In this document: piece after piece, positions 11,201 to 21,477 of the stretch
How the letters are laid out: the number at the start of each line of letters is the position of its first letter
Position numbering within the stretch: the stretch's first letter is position 1
Assembly: GCF_026151205.1 (NCBI RefSeq)
Contig: NC_087077.1
Location: forward strand, 15,534,983-15,598,982
DNA length: 64,000 bases
DNA from: Bolinopsis microptera
Taxonomy: Eukaryota; Ctenophora; Tentaculata; Lobata; Bolinopsidae
Direction: 5' to 3'
Translations under genes and position numbers: made by a program
The notes under the pieces: model-generated
Database searches by the model: none
The model's input: only the letters and a program-made list of their open reading frames with translations
Told to the model about the DNA's origin: nothing

Positions 11201-12148
11201 GTAAAAGAACAAAAATCACTAAACTTACCTTGGTATCGATACATAAAACCACTCCTTGAACTAGATGAAATTTACAAACTAGATCACGTAACTGCGCACC
11301 GAATTCTCAATACAAATGCAGCTAACAAAGCCGCGCCCAACCCTGTAAGTGATCACAAATTATTAAAAGACTCCCTCATAAATCAGTCAAATTTTAGTCA
11401 ATCCATCAAACCACTATGCAGCAAAAAGTATAGAATTCCTAAAATCATCGAAGCTCTAACCAATCAATTCAAAAAATGTTGGCAATATCAAAAATCTACT
11501 TCTTCTAAACTCTCATTCTATCACTCAATCAAACACACCTTCAACCGAGAGCCCTACTTATACTTATGCAAAGGCTTTTCTCGTCGTTACAGTACCACAA
11601 AACTTAGAATCAGCGCACATGATCTCCATATTGAAAGAGGCAGATACTCCAACACACCCCGTGAGCAAAGACTATGTGGTTGGTGCCAATCAAGTATGGG
11701 CGTTGAGACCATCGAAGACGAGTCGCATGTTCTTTACATATGTGACTTGTATTCAAAACAGAGGTCGAAATTAGTCAAAAATCTTTCTCAAATGCCAATC
11801 ATTGAAATAAGCAATGAAATCACCGACTCCAGCAATATCAATGAAACAAATCTCAAAGATCATCTCATGGAAATTTTGTCTCCTTACTCAACTGTAATTC
11901 CTCAAAATCGCCAGAGCCTCCATATTCACTGCCACCGCTCACTTGATATTCAACCAAACACCCCACAGTATACTCAATTTCAAGAAAGGCGCTCCTATGC
12001 TGTCAACTGTGTGTGCACTTTTTTCCTTCGCTGCTCCGAAGAGCGAAATAGCTTCACCGAAGATACGCGTCAGCGTAATTCAAATGCACGAAACTTAAAC
12101 AATTTTACTATCAATTTGGTGAGAACCTCGCGAATTAGTCATAATTAA
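8222..12148 (+). CDS. LINE ORF2: AP-type endonuclease, reverse transcriptase, zinc knuckle
   Basis: A 1308-codon uninterrupted ORF starting at ATG 8222. Residues about 15-285 form an exonuclease-endonuclease-phosphatase domain with LSWNIQSP, CLQEIRRE, ILCGDFNSRIG, VIDYIAVTNS and SDHKPLS, the expected catalytic blocks. The reverse transcriptase (about 580-860) has DNYRAVAVSSVIGK, QLGFTKKAQTYDH, FVDFKKAFDSV (motif A), GTEQGHPLSPDLF (motif B) and LLWADDLILLS (motif C, ADD). A CCHC-like finger lies near residue 1150 (CGWCQSS then HVLYIC). No frameshift or stop is visible, so the copy may be young and possibly active. It nicks target DNA and primes reverse transcription of its own RNA. The codon frame is clear throughout. 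Confidence 0.95.
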   Translation: MTRNTQKNTQVSINKNSIKILSWNIQSPSSVDGSKFEIESFQNVIKDHDIACLQEIRREVHLVGYRSICNIRKDGKSGGVGILIKNELIEGIEFIKNTECSDYLVCRLDKDFFNLSEDTFIVNVYIRPFNSSASNPTDNGKDALKNIEDVVNELREEGEVILCGDFNSRIGQKTGMIREDSTNVVPLPDDYEPDNFLPRNSLDSITNTYGTHFLNLVKHNQLTILNGRTLGDLVGNFTSIQKNGCSVIDYIAVTNSTKIRINYFKILTFTEHSDHKPLSTELQCNRFAINKCAPLQDTYQTAPTRYIINEENKDDFFEAQSENLSLTLIHELQSNIDLLTNQNSLADNDRNYETELKDINKRLSEHLRDMASKCFKQTKPPKKSHTSNKPWFNWKTRLGKREFRKATDATSKFPSNNLIRENYYLVKGSYKRLKNSAKNEFFARMNEDIEGGKILNWQSFKKLKNQKKETLNFDSHDMNRFETFFGNLYSDNHKTINENKKVSMIDQADLINQGATHPESLNSLITKTELDSSIKSLKNGKASSLDMINNEIIKSLDTNHKLIMLNLFNACFSQGIYPWNVSIISPLHKKGNKSDPDNYRAVAVSSVIGKLFSTILLERLIRFRSENCPDPPNQLGFTKKAQTYDHILTMKTIASKYKLLGKPVYAVFVDFKKAFDSVCRQALFLKLAKNGITGNFYNVLKNMYSNSYAYIKLSGHLSKRFQIRKGTEQGHPLSPDLFKVFLSDMSCLLDFPNCPVLSNLTVSHLLWADDLILLSLDQETTQKQLNILGNFCKEWGIEINELKTQAVIFGKKTLKQDIQNIKFTLNGSNLEIVDSYCYLGFELHQSGQVQIAQQNLKTKAMRAFFGLKRVVMRSKLSFKALLTLFDSLIKPILLYGAPIWTPTSTINKSLCKTINSTEATATNLLKKISASLQERVHISFLKWALGVHRKASNVGVWGETGRIPLIYQSIRLTLNYFKRLNTKSKSNSFVTAAVKEQKSLNLPWYRYIKPLLELDEIYKLDHVTAHRILNTNAANKAAPNPVSDHKLLKDSLINQSNFSQSIKPLCSKKYRIPKIIEALTNQFKKCWQYQKSTSSKLSFYHSIKHTFNREPYLYLCKGFSRRYSTTKLRISAHDLHIERGRYSNTPREQRLCGWCQSSMGVETIEDESHVLYICDLYSKQRSKLVKNLSQMPIIEISNEITDSSNINETNLKDHLMEILSPYSTVIPQNRQSLHIHCHRSLDIQPNTPQYTQFQERRSYAVNCVCTFFLRCSEERNSFTEDTRQRNSNARNLNNFTINLVRTSRISHN

Positions 12149-12250
12149 GACTCAAGGATAACCCTGGCCCTGACTTCAAGCAAAGATGATTGTTTTCATT
12201 AACTTCTGTAAACAATTATGACGGTCCATGATAATGGATCTATAATTTAA

Positions 12251-12300
12251 TTTTAATCCTGTGTAATCCTGTGTAATCCTGTGTAATCCTGTGTAATCCT
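12251..12300 (+). repeat. Decanucleotide 3' tail of the LINE
   Basis: Tandem GTGTAATCCT, about 4.7 units, ending exactly where the target repeat resumes. It stands in place of a poly-A tail. Confidence 0.85.
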
Positions 12301-12445
12301 GCTGATTTGAAATTGAAGGCCATTAAAGCATTTGACCCAGTCAAAAAGATGTATAGGTTTACAAATAAAGTATATCTTCTACCGTTTTTTATTTGCGGAA
12401 AGTCGCGTTAAAGTTGATGCCGTGGTGTCAGTAAAATGGCACGGA
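12301..12445 (+). mobile_element. Interrupted dispersed element, right part
   Basis: GCTGATTTGAAATTGAAGGC through GATGCCGTGGTGTCAGTAAA continues the element broken at 7497. It is collinear with 15360-15467 and the inverse of 24010-24135. Confidence 0.8.
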
Positions 12446-12460
12446 TCCATATATTTTGGG

Positions 12461-12930
12461 GAATTTACCGTCTTCACAAAAATCATATTCTGTGAATCTT
12501 TGTAAAACATCTCAGTACACTATTTCCTAACACCACTTTACCTGAGGACCCCAGGCTATTATGTTAGAATAGAGATTCTGAGCGCCGCCCAGTAAAACAG
12601 CACTGTGTGTCCCTTTGTCCAGGCGGGCCTAATCGGTCTTCATTACTGCACTCGGCAAACGTCAGCCTCTTCCACGAGAAATTGTAATAGCTCGCAGGGT
12701 ATAGGAGGGACACTGACTGGAGGATCTCTGGAAGAGGCGATAAAGATTCTCGACAGCTCAGTCCTGATCACATAATGGGTCGAATGTAGTGAATAGAATG
12801 ACGCAGGTATATAGGAAACGATTAAAACTCACATAGAATCTCTTGTGCGCTCCTTTACTTGCGCTATTTCCTAACAGTGGACTGACTATTTGTCAGACTC
12901 ATCATCTTTTCGTAGACGAGACAGTGAAGG
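12461..12930 (+). repeat. Dispersed repeat B copy 2 and 12.9-kb pre-insertion site
   Basis: 12461-12625 repeats 7012-7120. 12887-12930 (TTTGTCAGACTCATCATCTT, CGTAGACGAGACAGTGAAGG) is the uninterrupted counterpart of the sequence split around 6445-6812. Confidence 0.65.
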
Positions 12931-13363
12931 TGCAGCATTCACGATCCCTCACCAAAGCTCTCCGGCCTGGTTTTCTGGAAACAATTAATATTCAATATTC
13001 ATACATTCAAATCTGCTGTGCTATAAGGAGATGGGCCTGATTCTTTCACAGACCACTTGGCTGGCCCAAATTTTCTAGTAACAATGAATATTCAAACCTA
13101 CAGTGCTACAGGTGAGACCTCATTCTCTCACAAACCAATAGGCTGCCCCAACTCATGAGCTTAATCGTGCATTAGTTTTCAGCTTATCTGAGAACCTTGT
13201 AAGAGGCATCGCCGCATCGGGTCATGTGCGGGTGCAAGGCGATGGGTACACGTGAGACACAAAGATCACCTCGGTCCTTTTCTTGTAGATCAGTACACTA
13301 TTTAAGGGTTAGGGTCAGGGTTTTCTTTTGCACGCTCTCGTATTATCTTGAACAGTGTACAAA

Positions 13364-13899
13364 CAGGAGGTGACCGGGATTGGCAATTTTGAGCTATCCC
13401 GGTCCCGGTCCCGGTCCCGGTCAAATGCTGATTTATGGTCCCGGTCCCGGTTAATTCAGGATTCTTGGTCCCGGTCCCGGTCCCGGTCCCGGTCCCGGTC
13501 CCGGTCAATCACTCAAATTTGCCGGGATTTTGACCGGGATCTTTTACATAATTTCATTCACTGTGATTTTAAGTTTTTCCTTTCATTCATTGTGAATTTC
13601 ATCTTTAAACATCCTCTGAGCCAAATAAAACAATGTTTAAAATTGCTGAACAAGTTTGAGTAATAAATTATGATCATGAATTAACCAGCAATCGACCGGA
13701 ATTCCCGGTACCGGGAATCCCGGTACCGGGATTGGCAATTTTGAGCCATCCCGGTCCCGGTCCCGGTCAAGTCACATTTTTCATCCCGGTCCCGGTCAAA
13801 TGCTGATTTATGATCCCGGTCCCGGTCCCGGTCAAGTCACATTTTGTATCCCGGTCCCGGTCCCGGTCAGGCCTCAAATCATGTCCCGGTCACCTCCTG
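13364..13899. mobile_element. hAT-like element built of CCCGGT arrays, 8-bp target duplication
   Basis: Perfect 16-bp inverted ends CAGGAGGTGACCGGGA / TCCCGGTCACCTCCTG are flanked by TGTACAAA on both sides (13356-13363, 13900-13907). Inside are several blocks of (CCCGGT)n, two copies of an ATTGGCAATTTTGAGC motif and a unique AT-rich centre. There is no transposase. Translation of the arrays gives spurious Arg-Ser or Thr-Gly repeats. Confidence 0.9.
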
Positions 13900-13907
13900 T
13901 GTACAAA

Positions 13908-14870
13908 TTATTCAACTGACGCCGGCTGCTGCACATAGACTTAAATTGGGTCTACAACGCCATCCTGGCCTTGTGCATCGCGTCGGGGAGCTTTAAATAG
14001 TTATAAAAGTCTTCTTCTTTATCATTAGTTCTTACTAATTAATAATACTAATACTAACTTCTTATTATAACTGTTTTTGTTTAAGGAAGAACTTCTCGTG
14101 AAAATAATATTTTTAGAGACAGGCTTTAATATTTCACAACTCTGTGTCCCTAATCAATGTCCCTAATCAATTCCACGCAGTGATGGTGTTACAGAAATAC
14201 TATACAGGGACCATACAGTCGATTAAATATCTTTTAGATTCTGTCAAATATTTTTGTCTTCGAGGTCTTCGAAGTCCGCTGAGATAATCAAACATTAATA
14301 AAATATTTTTGTCACATTAAATATTTAAGGTACAAATATTTTTGTTGTTATATTTGATTTATCGCTCTATCAGTCCTAATAAATAACATACATAAGAAAA
14401 TTAGATATATCAGAAGCCAACACATGAAAACGACAGTGATCATTATTACGACTTTGCTTTGGTTAGCCCTAAAAGGAAAGGATAAATTAAAATAATGATA
14501 CGTTTCAATTTGAATAAGTATTATAACAGTATAGCTTACCTCGTTATAAGTTATAACACGCATCGAGGGAGGAAAGAATTTAGCCCAAAAAACCGCATTA
14601 TAGCAAGATCTGCATTATAACGAGGTTTGATTTTGAAGGCAAATTATCACATACCGAGCTTGTGTTATAAGCAGTTTTGTAGAGTTAAACACATATTATG
14701 TAAGGTCAGTGTTTGGTGCACATATTCTCTTGATGCTATTTTATACTGAAAGAGCTTTGTCATATATACAAATTCATACTGCACAGTGCAACTTTTAGTT
14801 TATAACGAACTTAAAATTGTAATTTTATGTACTATTTTCATGTTGCATATTACATTGTAAAAGAGGGAGG
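13908..14870. other. Stretch without recognised genes
   Basis: AT-rich. It contains TTATAACGAGG-type motifs near 14540 and 14610-14625 in repeated form, which suggests a decayed small transposon. No exon was found. Confidence 0.4.
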
Positions 14871-14879
14871 AAACCCCCC

Positions 14880-15215
14880 CATAGGAAATAGAAAGCGCTT
14901 TTAAGTGCTTTCTCAATGCCCCTCAACCTGGTTGGAACGGGGGAGTGCCCAGAATTAGAAAACGCTTATAAGAGCTTTTCTGAACATCCATTCACCTGGG
15001 GTGCACTAGCGGAGTCAAGATTTTAAAGCGCTTATTGAACCATTAATAAGCGATTATAGCGCTTATAAGTTGGTTGCAATTTAGCTGTTTATAATTTTAT
15101 AAATCGCTTAAAAGGCGCTTAAAAAGCGATTTTTTAATTTAGTCATTTTGACGGTTTTTTAAATCTTTTTGAATAAAAAGTGTTAAAATGACTAAATTTA
15201 AAAAACGCTTTTAAC
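14880..15215. repeat. Palindrome-rich region with a 31-bp-arm hairpin
   Basis: AAAAGCGATTTTTTAATTTA continuing to CATTTTGAC (15121-15151) is near-complementary to 15181-15212 across a loop of about 30 nt. Upstream are many AAGCGCTTA/TAAGCGCTT motifs, self-complementary at small scale. It is non-coding. Confidence 0.65.
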
Positions 15216-15228
15216 CCATCCAACCCTT

Positions 15229-15467
15229 AAATGGTTTTAAGACTCAAGAGACTAAAATAATTATTACCTATTTAATTCGCGTGTTTGACACCACATAGGT
15301 CCAAATTTTGGGAACTAAAGTTCTTATTCCTTGGCCTATTTTTATTTTTGATGCTGCTTTGAAGGCCATTAAAGCATTTGAATCAGTCAAAAAAATTTAA
15401 GTTGTATATCTTTTACGGTTTTTGCGGAAAGCCGTGTTAAAGTTGATGCCGTGGTGTCAGTAAAATG
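15229..15467 (+). mobile_element. Uninterrupted copy of the LINE's target element
   Basis: Collinear with 7370-7497 joined to 12301-12445. The join reads TTTTTGATGCTGCTTTGAAG, which serves as a pre-insertion reference for the LINE. Confidence 0.8.
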
Positions 15468-15785
15468 CCTTTATATATAGTAAGATTATGATGCAGTTGG
15501 ATTACTGTCCCCTTATATCATGATATTATGTGAGCTTGCTTAGAACTGCAGTTTTTCTCAATTTTTTCTATAAATTGTTGCTGAAATAATTAGAACCGAC
15601 TTAAGTGCAGTATGAACAAAAACGACAATTCCGTTACATTGCTCTTAAAATGATTATCGTCGTTATTTACTGCAAAATGTGACCCTTTTTAAACTCTTGC
15701 GTAGTATTTAGCATAGGTTTCCGACGTATTATCTTATTGTAATATAGTTGTATTATTAGTGAATCAAGAACAATAGTATACAACA

Positions 15786-16974
15786 ATGCTGTTAATCTTG
15801 CTGATGTCTTTTCTCGTCATTGAGAATACTGCTGAGAATCTCAATGAAGGTAAGATCACTACGATCAAATATTTTCACAAATATTTCATTTGTAGCACTG
15901 TATCAGCACGATAACATTTTTGAAACTATATTGTAGTCATTTAGTCATTATGAGCTTAATATATTGAACCAATTTATCATGACGTATAACAGTAGTAAAT
16001 ATAATGCAATTGTCATTGCATTGGTCATCGAGTATAAATTTGCACTATTACATAATATTTTGCTCATAATGTCTACCAGCTGATGTGTACTGTAAACTGC
16101 TATTAAATATTCACGTGGTCAGCACCCTCAGGCTGGATAGCAGTACAACGCAATGTGTATATCGACTTTAATCTGGAGAAGTATTCTCTCAACATAACGA
16201 CTGATAGTACGCTAGGGAGTAAGGATGCCGTGAGAGTGGAGCTCTACCCCTCACAGGGATACATGATAGTAGGAAGACTCTACCTCCGCTTCTCCTCTTA
16301 TCCTCAGTACAATATCGGGTACTGCAACTCGTACTACTACAGCTTCCACACTAACCTGCCTCCTGCTACAAAGAAGGTATTGAGGGTAACCTTAACTAGA
16401 ACCTCAGGTATCAGACTAGTGGTACACTGTAACGAGGTGGAGGTGCTCAACATCCTGATGTCTGACTCAACGTGTAGTCGGAGTGACTGGAGCACAAACT
16501 GGAGCGGAGAAGTTGCAAAGATACGGTTCCAATCCTCTGACTCTGCATCTGACTACTACCAGCCTCAACCAGGTAGCTGTGTATTTTGAAGATTTGAAAT
16601 ATTTTAAATGCTATTAAGTTAAATTTTTATTTCAATACGTATATATACGTATATCACATACGTATATCACATACCTGTGAACCTTATATACGATACGAAT
16701 TTATGGATATTTTCTTTTTAATCGATATAATCGAGCCCTATTTGAGGAATATAAAATATATGGACCTATTTATATTATCAAGGGTTATGTACTGGACTGA
16801 AAGCTGAGTGGACAAGCACTATTGAGACAGCAGCTAAGTTTCCAGTAGACCCAGGAACCGTCGTGAAAGTGACTTGTTCTGACTCTGGAGCTCTCAACAG
16901 AGGGAGCAGTGAAGTGACGTGCACAGTGGGGACCGTCTTCACTTACTTTAAAGAACCTTTTTGTCTAAGCCTAG
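15786..16974 (+). CDS. Secreted protein with unrecognised domain and sushi-like module (3 exons, 3' end open)
   Basis: Exon 1 (15786-15849) begins at ATG and encodes a signal peptide, MLLILLMSFLVIENTAEN. Exon 2 (16123 or 16132 to 16572) encodes about 147 residues with GYMIVGRLYLRFSSYPQYN, TKKVLRVTLTRTSG and WSGEVAKIRF; I do not recognise this domain. Exon 3 (16783-16974) encodes a 64-residue module with four cysteines (LCTGL, VTCSDSG, EVTCTVG, EPFCLS), a Trp and Gly/Pro spacing like a sushi/CCP repeat. All introns are phase 1, the usual arrangement for shuffled extracellular modules. Exon 3 ends in a GT donor (LSLG|), so more exons follow; candidates are listed separately. It is probably secreted or extracellular. 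Function unknown. Confidence 0.75.
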
Positions 16975-16980
16975 GTATAT

Positions 16981-17900
16981 TCTAAAATAGGATAATTTCA
17001 AGGAGATACCACATCAATTATCAATAGGCCGCTTGTTTAAGTGTTTAGCGACTAATGTGGTTTGAAAGGATTACACACACTTCTGACAAGAAATGCAGCC
17101 GCATTTCTAATGTGAATAGTCTCATATTAAATTATTATATTCCATAATATTGATTATGATCATTATTTATATTTCTATGCAACCCTATACTTATTGCAAG
17201 TTGTCATGGACCTCTTTGCTACGTGTTGTATGTCTCTCTTGTGCAAGCGAAGCATTCGCGCCGCCGCGCCAGCTAAAAGTTGCATATTCCTTTTGCGAAC
17301 GCGAACCTTACTGGGCGGCAGTCAGCCTGTCACTCCGCCATATCTTCGATCGTAAACAAACAATAAAGCCTGTGGTCCCCAGGTTAACTCAGATATCAAA
17401 TAAAATACAACAAGTATACGTGTCATATACATACCTGCTTTATTATTTTATTATCTAACACTTTCAATATCTATCTCGCAGGCTTTAAGCTTTTAAGGAT
17501 AACCTCGGTTTATATTTGTAGTTAAAACTTTAATTCAGGTATAGAAGTAGAACTTTGTAATGAAGCAGGCAAAAGTGCGCAGAGACCAACCTGATGAACG
17601 ATCACCCCTCCACAATAGATTAGGATTAAGTATTTCAGTTTTTTCTCTTATAAAAAGTGGGGTCATAGTGGTACCATAGGCAATAACAAGATTTTACGTC
17701 CAGTATATACATCAGTTTATTCAATAAATGAGATAACAACGCGTGATTGGAATTAACAAATTATGATTTTGAACTGGATTATCAAATCATTCATTCACAT
17801 AACATAGTGCAGTATTAAGTATTAAATCTCACGTCTGACTATAATAAGGTTTTACTGTTGATAATATGTTAGTGGTTGCATTATTGACTTATTAAAGTTA
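16981..17900. other. Intron-like stretch with a GC-richer island
   Basis: Mostly AT-rich. Around 17235-17300 there is a short GC-rich patch (GCGCCGCCGCGCC) that is unlike its surroundings and contains no supported exon. Confidence 0.4.
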
Positions 17901-17909
17901 CACTTTCAG

Positions 17910-20430
17910 AGAAACGAGGCCTGTATAGTGCATACATCCAGAAGCAGTCAGAACAACGAACCACTAAGAAATTACCTTGATATCGCCCTAAATTACTTCC
18001 ATCTATGAGGTTAATATTTCATTTATCAAAGGTTCAGTCTCAATCTTTTTAGACCATGCAATTTAATGTTAAATTTCGTAAATTAAATGTTCATGCTTAT
18101 TATCATACTGTTACTATCATAATAAGTCCTTCAAATACTGTAACATAAACTAAATTTACCACCATATGCATAGGCTTTTTACAACTTGACTGAATATTCG
18201 ATATCTTCATGTTTCAGAGCAGTTGGTGGTTACAATTTTACTCGTACTTGTCAATTTTGAAGATTTTGAAGCTGCGAACGACAGCAGACAGGAACCACTG
18301 CACAGGGAGTTCTGACAATCATTTCGAAATCTTTTATGATTTAACTTTCTTTGCAATAATCTCTCTTATTCAATGATCACGAATTTAAACGATGTTTCTG
18401 TTTTAAAACAACAAATTTTTAAATTTATAGATTCTAGCAATCTAGTAGTGATAAATAATTTCCAATCCCCAGGAAATTTCTCGAAGAACCAAGACACGGA
18501 TGTGTGCACATCAGTCGAAATGCACCGGTCGAATTTTTACTTTGTCCTTAAAGCGATTTGTCCATTAGAGCGATTCAAATGAGGAGACAGTTTTCTCCCA
18601 CAAAAAGTTGTGACAAAAAATATCTTTCATTTATTCATCACTTTTAAATCAATATATTATTATCTGGACGAACTAAAAACGGGAGAAAAAAGTTGGACGC
18701 TTGTTTCCATGAAAATTTTGACCGGTGCATTTCGACTGATGTGCACATAACCGCGTGAGACGAAGGACAAAAAGTTTACTAGTGGGTGGAAAGTAACACA
18801 CACCTAAGGAAGGTAAATATAATAATTTAAATGAGACAACAACAATCGACTAAGATCAACAAAGAATTATATTCGTCAGGATCCAATCAAACATTTAACT
18901 TGATTAGCCAGATAATGATCAACTAATATTAAAATCACTATTGTGACGGTACATAAGACTTGTTATAGACTCAGTATCATTATTTATCATTTCAGAGAAG
19001 CAGCCAGCATGTTGGCAGGCAAGATAAATTGAGAGAACTCATTATAGATGAACCATTTCCTTATCTTCTCCGTGATCAGGTCATTCAAATGAAATTTTAA
19101 TATCATGTTTTCTAATGAGTCGTACTCGTACTTCTAGTACAATAATTGTAAATTTCATCTGGCCTAAATTTACTTTACTGTATTATGATAATATGTAAAT
19201 ATATGATCCACAATGACAACTTCTCCTTTTAGTTTTACGGTTGAAGTCAGTAGTGCACGGTACCCAAACTGAACCACGAGAAATCAGCTCTATCCTTTCG
19301 AGTACCGACACGGTTTTAACGTAAGTTTGCACTTTACAGATGTATATGATCATTATCTTGATAATTGTATGTAACAACAACATATCGAAAAAAAAAAACA
19401 TTGCAAAAATCATTGCATTCGTTCTAGTATTATAAATAGTATTGGTAGTGATAACTGATTATTTCAGAATTCAGACCAGTAAGACGTTAAGGGGCGGACG
19501 ACGATAAAATGTTTGAGTAACAGTAAGAAACTCGTAAAGTAAACCAACTAAACAAAGTGAAACCTTGAAGTAGGTGAGTAATGAGTTATTAATCAAATAA
19601 ACTATTTAATGTAAAATCCGGATTGGAATATTATTTATGAGTCGCATAGTTGAAATGTTTTCTTGGGTAAATTTCTATTGATCCCGTTTGATGCGACAAG
19701 AAAAAGGCTCTTATCAGGAAACGAATTATTCATGATTTCAAATTTTTTGTAATATAGTAGTGTTAAAAGTATTAAAATACCCAAGAAAACAAACTTTTGA
19801 ATGGCCGTTTCTCGCAACATTTTAAGATTTAAGTGATTTTGCTACAAAAGTATGTATTATGTAAGTACCAAGATAGTGACTTAATATTTCAACCTTTGCC
19901 TCAGAGCAGCTGTTGGAGAGCCAAGACAGAGTTCCAACAATCAGACCATCTCAAATCCTTATCTCACTAATCAGCCTCAGCTTTAAAAGAAAAAGATTCA
20001 TTCAATCTAAGTGAGTTTTGAAACATAATGACGTAAGGGAAAGTGAACTCCTATGTCTGATATAAATATTATATATCATGAATTCCATTGTGTATGTTTT
20101 AACATGTTTCATTGAACCCGGGATTTAATATTTTACTCTACCGTTAAAAATATACGACTTGAATTTGAATTTTTCAGAGCCTCTGCAGGAGACAATAATA
20201 TCTGAAACTATGAACAGACACAAATCTCACTATCCCAGCCATCTCAGAGGGAAACCAGGAACAAATCTCACTATCCCAGCCATCTCAGAAGGAAACCAGG
20301 AACAAATCTCACTATCCCAGCCATCTCAGAAGGAAACTAGGAACAAATCACACTATCCCAGCCATCTCAGAAGGAAACTAGGAACAAATCACACTATCCC
20401 AGCCATCTCAGAAGGAAACTAGGAACAAAT
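17910..20430 (+). other. Six candidate phase-1 exons downstream of the sushi-like exon
   Basis: Acceptor-like sites end at 17909, 18217, 18995, 19467, 19904 and 20177. Five of the six read CAG|AG, so the split codon after a phase-1 donor would be Glu each time. The frames that follow are open for 7 to about 40 codons and then stop, for example EKRGLYSAYIQKQ to a stop at 17978, and EQLVVTILLVLVNFEDFE to a stop at 18313. They could be alternative terminal exons of the 15786 gene, decayed duplicates, or chance. No donors were convincing. Confidence 0.35.
18503..18747. mobile_element. 245-bp element with perfect 28-bp inverted ends
   Basis: 18503-18530 (TGTGCACATCAGTCGAAATG and on to CCGGTC) is the exact reverse complement of 18720-18747. 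It has no ORF and no clear target duplication. It is a MITE or a hairpin-forming repeat. Confidence 0.75.
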
Positions 20431-21145
20431 CTCACTATCCCAGCAATCTCAGAGGGAAACTAGGAACAAATCTCACTATCCCAGCCATCTCAGAAGGAAA
20501 CTAGGAACAAATCTCACTATCCCAGCCATCTCAGAAGGAAACTAGGAACAAATCTCACTATCCCAGCCATCTCAGAAGGAAACTAGGAACAAATCTCACT
20601 ATCCCAGCCATCTCAGAAGGAAACTAGGAACAAATCTCACTATCCCAGCCATCTCAGAAGGAAACCAGGAACAAATCTCACTATCCCAGCCATCTCAGAA
20701 GGAAACTAGGAACAAATCACACTATCCCAGCCATCTCAGAAGGAAACTAGGAACAAATCTCACTATCCCAGCCATCTCAGAGGGAAACTAGGAACAAATC
20801 TCACTATCCCAGCCATCTCAGAAGGAAACTAGGAACAAATCTCACTATCCCAGCCATCTCAGAAGGAAACTAGGAACAAATCTCACTATCCCAGCCATCT
20901 CAGAAGGAAACTAGGAACAAATCTCACTATCCCAGCCATCTCAGAAGGAAACTAGGAACAAATCTCACTATCCCAGCCATCTCAGAAGGAAACCAGGAAC
21001 AAATCTCACTATCCCAGCCATCTCAGAGGGAAACTAGGAACAAATCTCACTATCCCAGCCATTTCAGAAGGAAACTAGACACAAATCTCACTATCCCAGA
21101 CATCTCAGAAGGAAACCATGAGCAGACACAAATCTCATTAACCCA
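20219..21145. repeat. 41-bp minisatellite, about 22 copies
   Basis: The unit contains GGAAACTAGGAACAAATCTC and ACTATCCCAGCCATCTCAGA. Copies vary at ACTAGG/ACCAGG, AGAAGG/AGAGGG and ATCTCAC/ATCACAC. The unit length is not a multiple of three, so any reading frame rotates. The first copies are open in the frame entered from the acceptor at 20177; ACTAGG variants supply a stop at 20420-20422. Confidence 0.95.
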
Positions 21146-21477
21146 GCCAAAGACGGTAGGCGATCGGAACTATCAAAAACAGTAAACATTTCAACACTAA
21201 CATATAAATATCGTGATGTATTATAAAAAACCGTTAGACTATCTGCGAAATCTATTCTATCAATTATGATGCTCCTCATATTAAGTATGCCTCTTACTAC
21301 ACAGTGTAGAACGAAATTATCTCGAATGCAAAGTAAAAAGTTGATTAGAATCGGTATATCTAAATGTTTTCAAGCTTCGGTTTTATAGTTAAAAAAGCAT
21401 ATTTTTCACGTTCATTTAAATGTTGAATAAATCTTTGAGCATCAGTTAAAATTTACCGATATCTGATATTTAATCTT

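Larger units (their letters stand above)
7498..12300 (+). mobile_element. Non-LTR retrotransposon (LINE), 5'-truncated
   Basis: The insertion is delimited by comparison with uninterrupted copies of its target element. It contains a C-terminal remnant of ORF1 (esterase-like), a complete ORF2, a short AT-rich 3' UTR and a 3' tail of about five GTGTAATCCT units (12251-12300). ORF1 has no plausible start inside the insertion, which suggests 5' truncation during reverse transcription. No target-site duplication longer than about 3 bp is visible. The esterase-plus-endonuclease-RT layout suggests the CR1/L2-like group; the clade was not tested. Confidence 0.9.

Noticed and set aside
13302-13663. Arg-Ser and Gly-Thr repeat ORFs
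   Set aside because: Translation of CCCGGT arrays inside the hAT-like element.
17150-17458. 102-codon plus ORF
   Set aside because: No splice context or domain; crosses a composition boundary in an intron-like region.
20219-21145. CRISPR-like array
   Set aside because: Units are contiguous with no spacers, and the context is eukaryotic with introns.
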